Assembly (NCBI GenBank): GCA_025924435.1
Contig: JAICIL010000130.1
Span: forward strand, 1-11,530
DNA length: 11,530 nucleotides
Reading direction: 5' to 3'
Origin: Chloroflexia bacterium
GTDB taxonomy: Bacteria > Chloroflexota > Chloroflexia > Thermomicrobiales > JALYUS01
Shown here: positions 1-9,175 of the stretch, one piece after another
Layout: every line of letters begins with the position of its first letter
How positions within the stretch are numbered: position 1 is the stretch's first letter
Notes under the pieces: generated by a model
What the model was told of the DNA's origin: nothing
Database searches by the model: none
Seen by the model: only the letters and a program-made list of their open reading frames with translations
Program-made: the position numbers and the translations under genes

Positions 1-510
1 GATGGCCCGATCTCGCTGCGCTTCCCGCGCGGCGCCGGGCTTGGCGTGCCGCTCGACGACGCGCTCTCGCCCCTGCCGATCGGCAAGGCGGAGACGCTGC
101 GCGACGGCGACGATGTCGCGATCCTCGCCCTCGGCGTCCATGTGCCGACGGCGGTTGAGGCCGCCGACCTGCTGGAGCGCGCAGGGATCGAGGCGACGGT
201 CGTCAACGCGCGCTTCGCGAAGCCGCTGGACGAGGAATGCATCCTCGATCTGGCGCGGCGGGTCGGGCGCTTCGTGACGATCGAGGAGGGCGTGGCGGCG
301 GGCGGCTTCGGCAGCGCGGTGCTCGAACTGCTCGCGGCGCACGACATCCCTTGCCCGGTGACGGTGCTCGGCATCCCCGACCGGTTCGTGGATCACGGCA
401 AGCCCGCGCACCTGCGCGCGGAGTGCGGCCTGACCGCCGAAAACGTCGCGGCGCAGGCGCGGAAACTCTGCTCGATCACGGCGACAGTCCCGACGCGTGT
501 GCGCCGCTGA
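1..510 (+). CDS. dxs: 1-deoxy-D-xylulose-5-phosphate synthase, C-terminal part
   Basis: The reading frame is open from base 1, so the N-terminal TPP-binding and pyrimidine-binding parts lie outside the window; 169 residues remain. They show the end of the pyrimidine-binding domain (GPISLRFPRG, residues 3-12) and the transketolase C-terminal domain, with VVNARFAKPLD (about 68-78), TIEEGVAAGGFGSAVLE (about 94-110) and GIPDRFVDHG (about 124-133), all characteristic of Dxs. The enzyme condenses pyruvate and glyceraldehyde 3-phosphate to DXP, the entry step of the cytoplasmic MEP isoprenoid pathway. The in-frame ATG at 46 is internal and not a start. The stop TGA at 508-510 is followed by a strong hairpin and then rsmG on the same strand. 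The remaining sequence appears intact. Other transketolase-family proteins are possible in principle, but the motif set is specific to Dxs. Confidence 0.95.
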   Translation, partial: DGPISLRFPRGAGLGVPLDDALSPLPIGKAETLRDGDDVAILALGVHVPTAVEAADLLERAGIEATVVNARFAKPLDEECILDLARRVGRFVTIEEGVAAGGFGSAVLELLAAHDIPCPVTVLGIPDRFVDHGKPAHLRAECGLTAENVAAQARKLCSITATVPTRVRR

Positions 511-540
511 TTGACGCCGCGCGAGACGATCTGAGAGACG

Positions 541-569
541 ACCGGGCCGGAGTATCGCTCCGGCCCGGT
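541..569 (+). terminator. Perfect 12-bp GC-rich hairpin between dxs and rsmG
   Basis: ACCGGGCCGGAG (541-552) pairs perfectly with CTCCGGCCCGGT (558-569) around the 5-nt loop TATCG. The stem can extend by one G-U and one C-G pair (539-571 overall). There is no downstream T tract, so it is not a canonical intrinsic terminator. It could be a tractless terminator of a high-GC genome, an mRNA 3'-end stabiliser or a processing site for a dxs-rsmG transcript. It ends only 6 nt before the rsmG ribosome-binding site, so in a readthrough transcript it would sit next to the rsmG initiation region. Confidence 0.7.
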
Positions 570-575
570 TGCATC

Positions 576-580
576 GGGAG
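576..580 (+). promoter_or_regulatory. Ribosome-binding site that fixes the rsmG start
   Basis: GGGAG at 576-580 lies 6 nt before the ATG at 587 and 3 nt before the ATG at 584. The spacing favours 587. The in-frame TTG at 569 lies inside the preceding hairpin and has no such site. Confidence 0.6.
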
Positions 581-586
581 AGCATG

Positions 587-1363
587 ATGTCAGCCGGTTC
601 GAGCGATGAATTCGCGGATCTCTCACGCCTTGAGGCAGCGGCGCACGCCCTCGGTGTGCGTCTGACGGCGCGGGACCGCGACCGCTTCCGGCGATTCGGC
701 GCGATGCTGGTGCGCGAGAACGCCGATGTCAACCTCACGGCGATCACCGATCCCACCGGCGTGCAACTGCTGCACTTCGCGGATTCGCTCTCGATCGTGC
801 CCGCCGTGGATGCGTATGTGCGGCTGATCGGCGGCGATGTGGCGATGCTCTCGACCGTGCGCATCCTCGATGTCGGCAGCGGCGCGGGCTTCCCCGGCCT
901 GCCGCTCGCCATTGTCCGGCCGCGCGTCGCCGTGACGCTGCTCGAAGCGACCGGGAAGAAGGTCGCCTTCATCCGCCGCGTCGCGGACGATCTCGGGCTG
1001 GATAACGTCACCGCGCTCAACTTCCGCGCGGAAGAGGCGGCGCACCACCCGACCCTGCGCGGGCACATGGACATCGTCCTCGCGCGGGCCGTCGCGCGGT
1101 TGCCCGTCCTCCTCGAATACTGCCTTCCCTTCGTCCGCCCCAACGGTTTCGTCCTCGCGCTCAAGCGGGGCGACATCGCGGAGGAACTCGCTGAGGGGGC
1201 ACGCGCCGCTACGGAACTCGGCGGCGACATCCGCTCGACCACACCCGTTCCCGTCCCCGGCCTGGACGGTCACGTCCTCATCCGCATTGACAAAACCGGC
1301 GAAACCCCGCCGAACTACCCCCGCCGCCCCGGCATCCCCACCAAACGCCCATTGGGAACGTAA
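587..1363 (+). CDS. rsmG: 16S rRNA (guanine-527-N7)-methyltransferase RsmG
   Basis: The gene encodes a 258-aa SAM-dependent methyltransferase that makes m7G527 in the 530 loop of 16S rRNA. Visible RsmG motifs are the N-terminal NADVNLTAITDP (about residues 45-56) followed by HFADSL, the SAM-binding ILDVGSGAGFPGLPLAI (about 96-112), LLEATGKKVAFIRR with the Lys pair (about 122-135), ARAVARLPVLLEY (about 168-180), and the characteristic tail PPNYPRRPGIPTKRPL near the C-terminus. The length is slightly above the usual 205-240 aa because of an N-terminal stretch and a longer loop before motif I (VRLIGGDVAMLST). The start at 587 is chosen by the GGGAG site; 584 is an equally in-frame ATG. The gene follows dxs by 76 bp on the same strand and probably depends at least partly on readthrough from it, since no convincing promoter is seen in the gap. 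Confidence 0.95.
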   Translation: MSAGSSDEFADLSRLEAAAHALGVRLTARDRDRFRRFGAMLVRENADVNLTAITDPTGVQLLHFADSLSIVPAVDAYVRLIGGDVAMLSTVRILDVGSGAGFPGLPLAIVRPRVAVTLLEATGKKVAFIRRVADDLGLDNVTALNFRAEEAAHHPTLRGHMDIVLARAVARLPVLLEYCLPFVRPNGFVLALKRGDIAEELAEGARAATELGGDIRSTTPVPVPGLDGHVLIRIDKTGETPPNYPRRPGIPTKRPLGT

Positions 1364-1397
1364 ATTGCCGAGGGGTGCCGGGGAGGATACCAGACAT

Positions 1398-1418
1398 GGC
1401 ACGGAGACGGCACGGAGA
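1398..1418 (+). repeat. Two tandem copies of GGCACGGAGA (11-bp period)
   Basis: GGCACGGAGA occurs at 1398-1407 and exactly again at 1409-1418 in the 82-bp gap between the convergent rsmG and hydrolase genes. The ACGGAG core recurs in the intergenic sequence at 2407-2428, and a related tandem pattern occurs near 5718-5741. The rest of the 1364-1445 gap holds no open gene and no clear terminator hairpin. Confidence 0.5.
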
Positions 1419-1445
1419 ATGGGGGCAGCCTGCGGCCAGATCGCC

Positions 1446-2267
1446 TCAATTGAGCACCCTGCGGAGGAAGGTAAGCATGATAGCATTGAATTGCCCCGGC
1501 CTTTGCAGCGGCGCGAAATGTGTGACGCCGGGCAGGATGACCAAGTCCGCCTCAGGGATACTCCGCGCGAGATATTCGGCGTGTTCGCGCTTGATGAACT
1601 CGTCGTGCTCGCTCTGCACAATCGTGACGGGTACGCGAATGTCCGCTAGATCGCTCGCCGCATAATTCGGTTGTGTCGCCTGCATCAGGCCCACCGCCCC
1701 GGCAAATATCTTGAAGTCATCGGGTGTGGCCGATAGCCGGGCATAGTCCTTGGCATGACGACCAAAACAGCGGTCGAGAATCGGATTGGGCGTGGTCAGC
1801 TCTTTCGTGCCGCTGGGATCCATGTTGCAGCCGAAGAAGAAGACGCCCGCAGCGCGCGCGGGCGCTTGCGTGGCGAGGATGAGGGCGATACACGCGCCGT
1901 CGCTCCAGCCCACAACCGCGGCTCGTTCCACCTCCAGTACATTCATCACGGCGAGCACATCGGCGGCCATCACCTCATAGCGGAATGGCCGTGCATCGCG
2001 CGTGCTCCGCCCATGACCACGGCTATCAATGAGGATAGGGCGATAGCCAGACGCGATCAGCGCCGGAACCTGATAGCCCCAATTGCCGCTATGGCCGAGG
2101 CCGCCATGCAGGAGGATCACGGGCGCGCCGCGCCCATACGTCGCATACCAGATCCGCGCGCCGTCGTGCTCCACGTGGCCCTCAGCCGTTGCCGCCGGCA
2201 ACGCTGGCGCGCCCTCGGCTTCGAATGTGCTCAGGTCGTCGTCGCGTGTTTCCACTGTGGTCTCCAT
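1446..2267 (-). CDS. Alpha/beta-fold hydrolase
   Basis: The 273-aa protein (from the ATG at 2267) has a complete alpha/beta-hydrolase layout: oxyanion-loop HGG (residues 54-56) in VILLHGGLGHSGNWGYQ, IDSRGHGRS (80-88), nucleophile elbow GWSDG with Ser122 (120-124), a probable acid Asp222 in QSEHDEF, and catalytic His250 in GVTHFAP. It is most like cytoplasmic esterase, lactonase or haloperoxidase-like hydrolases; the substrate cannot be read from sequence. No signal peptide is seen. An in-frame GTG at 2312 would add 15 residues and lies just downstream of the strong promoter, so a near-leaderless start there is possible; neither candidate has a convincing ribosome-binding site. Base composition is visibly less GC-rich than the flanking genes. 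The gene is monocistronic and converges on rsmG. Fold assignment is confident, specific function is not. Confidence 0.9.
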   Translation of the reverse strand: METTVETRDDDLSTFEAEGAPALPAATAEGHVEHDGARIWYATYGRGAPVILLHGGLGHSGNWGYQVPALIASGYRPILIDSRGHGRSTRDARPFRYEVMAADVLAVMNVLEVERAAVVGWSDGACIALILATQAPARAAGVFFFGCNMDPSGTKELTTPNPILDRCFGRHAKDYARLSATPDDFKIFAGAVGLMQATQPNYAASDLADIRVPVTIVQSEHDEFIKREHAEYLARSIPEADLVILPGVTHFAPLQRPGQFNAIMLTFLRRVLN

Positions 2268-2321
2268 CCCCCGAGCGCTCGCACGGAGGTGCGAAAGCCA
2301 GGTATCCCGCACTTCGCGGCC

Positions 2322-2350
2322 ACTATAGTGAGGTCACGGAAGCCCGTCAA
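2322..2350 (-). promoter_or_regulatory. Sigma-70-type promoter of the alpha/beta hydrolase gene
   Basis: On the minus strand TTGACG (2350-2345) is followed by exactly 17 nt and then TATAGT (2327-2322). Five of six bases match each consensus. Transcription would start near 2315, leaving about 48 nt before the ATG at 2267 or about 3 nt before the GTG at 2312. The -10 box lies inside the perfect palindrome CACTATAGTG (2321-2330), a possible operator. Confidence 0.75.
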
Positions 2351-2406
2351 AGGGGCATTGACGATGGGATGCGTCTACACCCCGGTCGGTCGCGCATCCC
2401 TACGCT

Positions 2407-2447
2407 CTCCGTGTCCTCCGCGCTCCGTCTTCTTTCTGACGGTTCAA
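2407..2447 (-). repeat. Degenerate ACGGAG-type intergenic repeat starting with TTGAACCG
   Basis: Read on the minus strand, the sequence begins with TTGAACCG (2447-2440), just 7 bp after the stop of the DUF457-type gene. After a spacer come ACGGAG, CGGAGG and ACGGAG in close succession (2428-2407). The same TTGAACCG opening occurs at 5630-5637, and the ACGGAG core at 1402-1417. This resembles short dispersed intergenic repeats known from many environmental high-GC genomes. It fills most of the 2351-2454 interval, where no gene is seen. Confidence 0.5.
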
Positions 2448-2454
2448 TTCTTCT

Positions 2455-3087
2455 TCACAAGCGCGGGCCGAAGCGGGCGTAGGCGGTGGCGATGCCGAGG
2501 ATCGCGGCGACGACGATGGCGAAGACCGCGATGCCCTCGCGCGCGCCGCCGTTGCCGAACCGCAGGCCGGGCGGCAGGAGATGGACGGTGAGGGGGATGA
2601 GCGGCTCGAAGGCGTCCACACCCCGGTAGGTCATCGCGTCGGTGACGAGGTGCGAGGCGTAGCCGATGGCGAGCGCGACGCCCGGCACCCACGACCCGAC
2701 GAGCCGCAGGCTCGCCCATGTCGCCGCGACGCCGATGATCGCCGTGCAGAAGACGGTATGCGTGAACCCGCGATGCGAGACGACGCGCCGCACGAGCCAC
2801 GAGAGCGCGCCGAGTGCGCCCGCCATCAGCGCGCCGACGAGGATCGCCGCCAGCGCGAACGGCATGCCGAGCGGCCCCCGCGACCTCGCCGTCTTCGCCA
2901 GCCGCTTCCAGGCGCGCCACACTTCCCCCTGCAAGGGGAACCGCCGCGTATCAATGTCCGGCAACATCGCGCCGAGCGTGGCGATCGGCACGCCGACCAC
3001 GACCGCGCCGATGCTCCCCCGCGTGAGGTAGAGGAGGGCGGGCGCGGCGACCGCCGCGCCGCAGATCGCGTGGTGCCGCCCCCGCAT
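2455..3087 (-). CDS. Membrane-bound metal-dependent hydrolase, YdjM/DUF457 family
   Basis: The 210-aa polytopic protein carries the family's metal-binding signature: early His pair in GRHHAICG (residues 3-10), LPDIDTR (42-48), SHRGFTH (104-110) and GYASHLVTDAMT (142-153). Hydrophobic segments lie at about 24-42, 76-99, 111-129, 133-149 and 184-203. YdjM-type proteins are predicted inner-membrane zinc hydrolases of undetermined substrate. The ATG at 3087 directly follows the TAG of the YfhO-like gene (3090-3088), with GGAGG 9 nt upstream inside the end of that gene, so the two are almost certainly one transcript with coupled translation. This arrangement suggests a joint envelope role, but neither sequence names a substrate. 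The length is normal and nothing appears broken. Confidence 0.85.
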   Translation of the reverse strand: MRGRHHAICGAAVAAPALLYLTRGSIGAVVVGVPIATLGAMLPDIDTRRFPLQGEVWRAWKRLAKTARSRGPLGMPFALAAILVGALMAGALGALSWLVRRVVSHRGFTHTVFCTAIIGVAATWASLRLVGSWVPGVALAIGYASHLVTDAMTYRGVDAFEPLIPLTVHLLPPGLRFGNGGAREGIAVFAIVVAAILGIATAYARFGPRL

Positions 3088-5598
3088 CTACCGCCGCCTC
3101 CGCCGCGCCAGCGGCGCGAGCAGCGCGATTGTGCCGAGCGCGGTCAGCCCCGCGATGCCCCAGCCAATCGCCCACCATTTCGGGCGGAACCGAAAAACGA
3201 CGGTATGGTCGCCACCGCCGGGCAGATAGACGGCGCGGAAGGCGAGATCGGCCTGGACGACCGTCGCGTCGTGGCCGTCCACCGTCGCGCGCCAATCGGG
3301 GAAATAGGCATCGGAGAGCACCAGATAGCCCGCCCCGCCCGTCGCCACGCGGACAGTAACGCCGTCGGTGCCGTTGGCCATGACAGTCGCGGCGCTCGCG
3401 GCGGGGTCGGCGGCGGTCGGCAGCACCGCCCCCTGGAGATAGACGACTTTCGCGGGGTCGAAGTCCGGCGCCTTGATCCGGTCGAAGGCGACCCCCGGAT
3501 TCGCCACGGACTCCGCCGCGCCGACGACGAAAGCGCGCGGCAGGGGTGGGCGGCTCGGCTGGTAGAAAACGACCTTCTCGCCGGTGAACGCCTTCTGCCA
3601 GTCGGCGGGCGCGGCCTTCTCGGCGGGCAAACCGACATACGCGACATTGAGAAGGCCGTAGAGCGCGCTGGAGCGGCTGCTCTGCGCCCGCTCGCGCAGG
3701 GCGGCGTAGTCGGCGAGTTGGAGCGGGTTGTACGCGCCGGAGACGCTCTCGATGCCGTCTATCGCGGCGAGCGAGGGCTGCCAGCGGTCGGAAATGTCGT
3801 CCGTGTCCACGCGGAACGGCGGGCCGCCCGCCGCGCGCGCCACCAATTCGCGCTCCGCCGCCGGTTGCTGGAAGCCCGCGAGCAGGTTGTCCGTCGTCGG
3901 GTTGAAGCCGATGGTCGCGCTGAAAAGGTCGAGGACGATCAGGGTCGTCGCCAGCGCCGCCGTCGCGCGCGCTCCGATCCCCCGCCGCTCCGCCGCCCAG
4001 AGGAGTGCGAGCGCGCCGAGCAGGATAAGGAGAAGAATATTCAGGCCGTCCACCGCGATCACCGGGCGATTGACGGGGTCGTCCTGCCGCAGGATAAGGC
4101 CGTAGAAGAGCGGGATGATGCCGAGCGAGAGCGCGACGACGACGATGCCGACCCCGCGCCGGACGTGGCGCAGCAGCGGGCCAAATTCCGCGTCGGCGGC
4201 GCGGCGTGCGGCGGTCCAGTCCAGCAAGGCGTCGAAGCCCCAGGCCGCGAGGATCGCCACGGCGAGATCGTAGAGCAGCAGCAAGCGCCCGGCGGCGCGC
4301 ACGCGGTCGTATCCGGGCACGAAGCCGTAGAGCCACCCGTGCAGCGGCGTGAATGGCCCAAGCGCGCCGAGCAGCGCGACGCCGCCGAGCGCGACGAAGA
4401 AGAGTTTCTGCCCGCCCGCCGCCCGCGTCCGCCAGAGCACGCCGATCGCGGCGAGGACGAGCGCGGCGACGCCCGCGTAGCCCCAGATTTCGCCGTTCGC
4501 GAAGACATTCCAGTAGTTCGTCGGATTATCGCCGAAGACTTTGGGCAGCACGAGTTGGAGGAGGGCGACGGGTTGCACGCTGAACTGCGTCGCGTTGTCG
4601 TAACCGATCCCGGCGCGCACCGACCGGCGCGACAACTGCTCGGCGGGCAGCAGGAGCGGCGCGGCCAACCCGACGGCGACGACGAGCATGATGACGAGCC
4701 GCGCGACCGCATTCGTCCAATGCCGCGCGGTGGGGTCGGTGCGGAAGTCAGCCAAGCGACGTGACCGACTCGGAATACCGCGCGGTGTCGCCGGGGCGAG
4801 AGCCGCGCCATTCTCTCCCTCCACATGTATCGGCGTCGCGATGGGCCGGTTCGCCCAGGCGAGAGAGAGGCCGTACGCGACGACGGCGGTGATGACATAG
4901 AGGAGGACTTGCGGATGACCGGCCAGCGTCGCAATCGCCAGGCCAAGACCGGCGAGGACCGTCCAGCCGATGCCGCCGTTCCGCGCGCGGTAGAGCGCGG
5001 CGAGGATGGCGGGCAGCCATGACGCGACGGCGATCATCGGCGCGTGGCCGATCTGCGCCGTCATGAAGCCGCCGTACGCGAAGGTGATCCCGGCGATCAG
5101 CGACGGCGCGCGGCGCAGCCCGACCGTCCGCGCGAAGCCGTACATCGTCGCGGAGGCCCACCAGACGTGGAAGATCGCCAGCGCCTCGAACACGCCGTAG
5201 GTGAAGGGCCGCGCGATCGCCCAGACGAGCACGTTGAGGGGATAGAGCGCGCCCGCCTGATAGTCCGCCGCGAACGGCGCGCCCGTGTAGAGATATGGGT
5301 TCCACAAGGGGAAATGCCCGGCGTGGATCTGACCGGCGGCGAAGGCGGAGAGCGGGTAGTAGAAGGAGTTGAAGTCGCCGCCGCCCTTCGGGATCGCCAC
5401 CCCCGGCTCGAAGAGCAGCCGCCAGAAGAAGAGCAGAAAGACGACGGTGAGCAGGCCGATCATGCCGACCTCGCCGCGCGCACCCGGCCAGCGCCGCCGC
5501 ACCCCCGACACCCCGGCCACGAGCAGTAGGGCGAGCCACAACACGACGATGACCAGCATCGCCCCCGCCCCCATCAGCCCCGCAAACTTCAGTACCAC
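3088..5598 (-). CDS. YfhO-like large polytopic membrane protein
   Basis: The 836-aa protein has about a dozen hydrophobic segments, for example 11-31, 46-62, 167-200, 212-245, 299-318, 375-388, 399-413, 440-455, 482-501, 519-535, 545-563 and a last one at 808-829. The first large loop holds GGGDFNSFYYPL (72-83), FPLWNPYLYTG (96-106) and ADYQAGALYPLN (111-122), typical of the YfhO family and resembling the acidic first loop of GT-C glycosyltransferases. A large soluble domain (about 565-805) ends with YLVLSDAYFPDWRATVDG (758-775), also typical. YfhO proteins are implicated in glycosylation of lipoteichoic-acid-like polymers in Firmicutes; here the substrate is unknown. The GTG start at 5598 has GAGGTG just upstream; the ATG at 5574 is an alternative. 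A hydrophilic loop at about 250-297 looks inserted. Confidence 0.85.
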   Translation of the reverse strand: MVLKFAGLMGAGAMLVIVVLWLALLLVAGVSGVRRRWPGARGEVGMIGLLTVVFLLFFWRLLFEPGVAIPKGGGDFNSFYYPLSAFAAGQIHAGHFPLWNPYLYTGAPFAADYQAGALYPLNVLVWAIARPFTYGVFEALAIFHVWWASATMYGFARTVGLRRAPSLIAGITFAYGGFMTAQIGHAPMIAVASWLPAILAALYRARNGGIGWTVLAGLGLAIATLAGHPQVLLYVITAVVAYGLSLAWANRPIATPIHVEGENGAALAPATPRGIPSRSRRLADFRTDPTARHWTNAVARLVIMLVVAVGLAAPLLLPAEQLSRRSVRAGIGYDNATQFSVQPVALLQLVLPKVFGDNPTNYWNVFANGEIWGYAGVAALVLAAIGVLWRTRAAGGQKLFFVALGGVALLGALGPFTPLHGWLYGFVPGYDRVRAAGRLLLLYDLAVAILAAWGFDALLDWTAARRAADAEFGPLLRHVRRGVGIVVVALSLGIIPLFYGLILRQDDPVNRPVIAVDGLNILLLILLGALALLWAAERRGIGARATAALATTLIVLDLFSATIGFNPTTDNLLAGFQQPAAERELVARAAGGPPFRVDTDDISDRWQPSLAAIDGIESVSGAYNPLQLADYAALRERAQSSRSSALYGLLNVAYVGLPAEKAAPADWQKAFTGEKVVFYQPSRPPLPRAFVVGAAESVANPGVAFDRIKAPDFDPAKVVYLQGAVLPTAADPAASAATVMANGTDGVTVRVATGGAGYLVLSDAYFPDWRATVDGHDATVVQADLAFRAVYLPGGGDHTVVFRFRPKWWAIGWGIAGLTALGTIALLAPLARRRRR

Positions 5599-5612
5599 CC
5601 CACCTCACCCGA

Positions 5613-5641
5613 TATATGAAACACACCGTTTGAACCGCCAA
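5613..5641 (-). promoter_or_regulatory. Possible promoter of the YfhO-like gene
   Basis: On the minus strand TTGGCG (5641-5636), 17 nt, CATATA (5618-5613). Each box matches only part of the consensus. Transcription would start near 5606, giving a very short leader to the GTG at 5598 or about 30 nt to the ATG at 5574. The putative -35 lies inside the left arm of the inverted repeat at 5631-5746. Confidence 0.4.
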
Positions 5642-5746
5642 GACAAGGAAAGATAACGAGAAAATAATGAGGAACGGCGATATTCCCGTCCCACTCTTCT
5701 TCTCTTGTCCGCGTCTTCTTGGCGACCTTGGCGTCTTGGCGGTTCA
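5631..5746. repeat. 116-bp intergenic element with 14-bp perfect inverted ends
   Basis: TGAACCGCCAAGAC (5631-5644) is perfectly inverted as GTCTTGGCGGTTCA (5733-5746) across an 88-nt spacer that is visibly richer in A+T. The right end holds three close copies of CTTGGCG (5718-5724, 5727-5733, 5735-5741). It occupies almost the whole gap between the ychF stop and the YfhO-like start. No transposase is present, so it resembles a MITE/REP-like or tandem-degenerate intergenic repeat rather than an insertion sequence. On transcription it could also fold and act as a terminator-like structure for ychF. Confidence 0.6.
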
Positions 5747-5752
5747 CATTCC

Positions 5753-6865
<1,113 letters not shown>

Positions 6866-6870
6866 GCACG

Positions 6871-6877
6871 CTCCTTC
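6871..6877 (-). promoter_or_regulatory. Ribosome-binding site of ychF
   Basis: GAAGGAG on the minus strand, 5 nt from the ATG at 6865. It supports that start over the longer frame beginning at 6889. Confidence 0.75.
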
Positions 6878-6924
6878 ATCTCTCCGCAATCGGGGTGTCC
6901 GTACACACGGCGCAACCCTCTGCC

Positions 6925-6953
6925 AGTATAGAGGGCGCGTGTGGGAACGTCGA
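6925..6953 (-). promoter_or_regulatory. Promoter of ychF
   Basis: Minus strand TCGACG (6953-6948), 17 nt, TATACT (6930-6925). Transcription would start near 6918, giving a leader of about 53 nt that contains the GAAGGAG site. It sits in the 142-bp gap between the kinase stop (7008) and ychF, which otherwise holds nothing recognisable. Confidence 0.6.
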
Positions 6954-7007
6954 ATTAAGTCATGGAACGCGTGGCGGCACCGGCCGGATTATTCCGCTTC
7001 CTCTCGT

Positions 7008-8996
<1,989 letters not shown>

Positions 8997-9094
8997 GGCT
9001 CCTCGAAGAGGGATCGACCGGCGCGGAAGAGGCCGCACCGACCCCAGCCCGCGCGTACGGGACCAGACGGCCCACCGCCGCATCGGACACCGCG

Positions 9095-9123
9095 ATTGTA
9101 CGGGCGCGCCCCGCGTCCGTCAA
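9095..9123 (-). promoter_or_regulatory. Strong sigma-70-type promoter of the PASTA kinase gene
   Basis: Minus strand TTGACG (9123-9118), 17 nt, TACAAT (9100-9095). Transcription would start near 9088, giving a leader of about 90 nt to the ATG at 8996. It lies in the 179-bp gap after ispE, so the kinase need not be cotranscribed with rsmA-ispE. Confidence 0.75.
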
Positions 9124-9175
9124 TTAGACGTTTCTCCGATCGCGCGCGTTCCGTTCCCTAACGGCCACAAACGCA

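Noticed and set aside
511..540. TTGACG at 511-516 as a -35 box for rsmG
   Set aside because: No acceptable -10 hexamer lies 16-18 nt downstream (the bases there read AGAGAC), so a promoter is not supported.
623..1621. 332-codon minus-strand frame opposite rsmG
   Set aside because: RsmG on the plus strand has full family motifs; the antisense translation is not protein-like.
2581..4764. 727-codon open frame on the plus strand opposite the YfhO-like and DUF457-type genes
   Set aside because: Its translation is an Arg/Asp/Glu-rich string without any fold-like pattern, as expected for the antisense of a high-GC gene; the minus-strand proteins have clear motifs and membrane segments.
9150..9163. 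CCGTT/AACGG hairpin after ispE as a terminator
   Set aside because: Only a 5-bp stem with no T tract on either strand; too weak to call.
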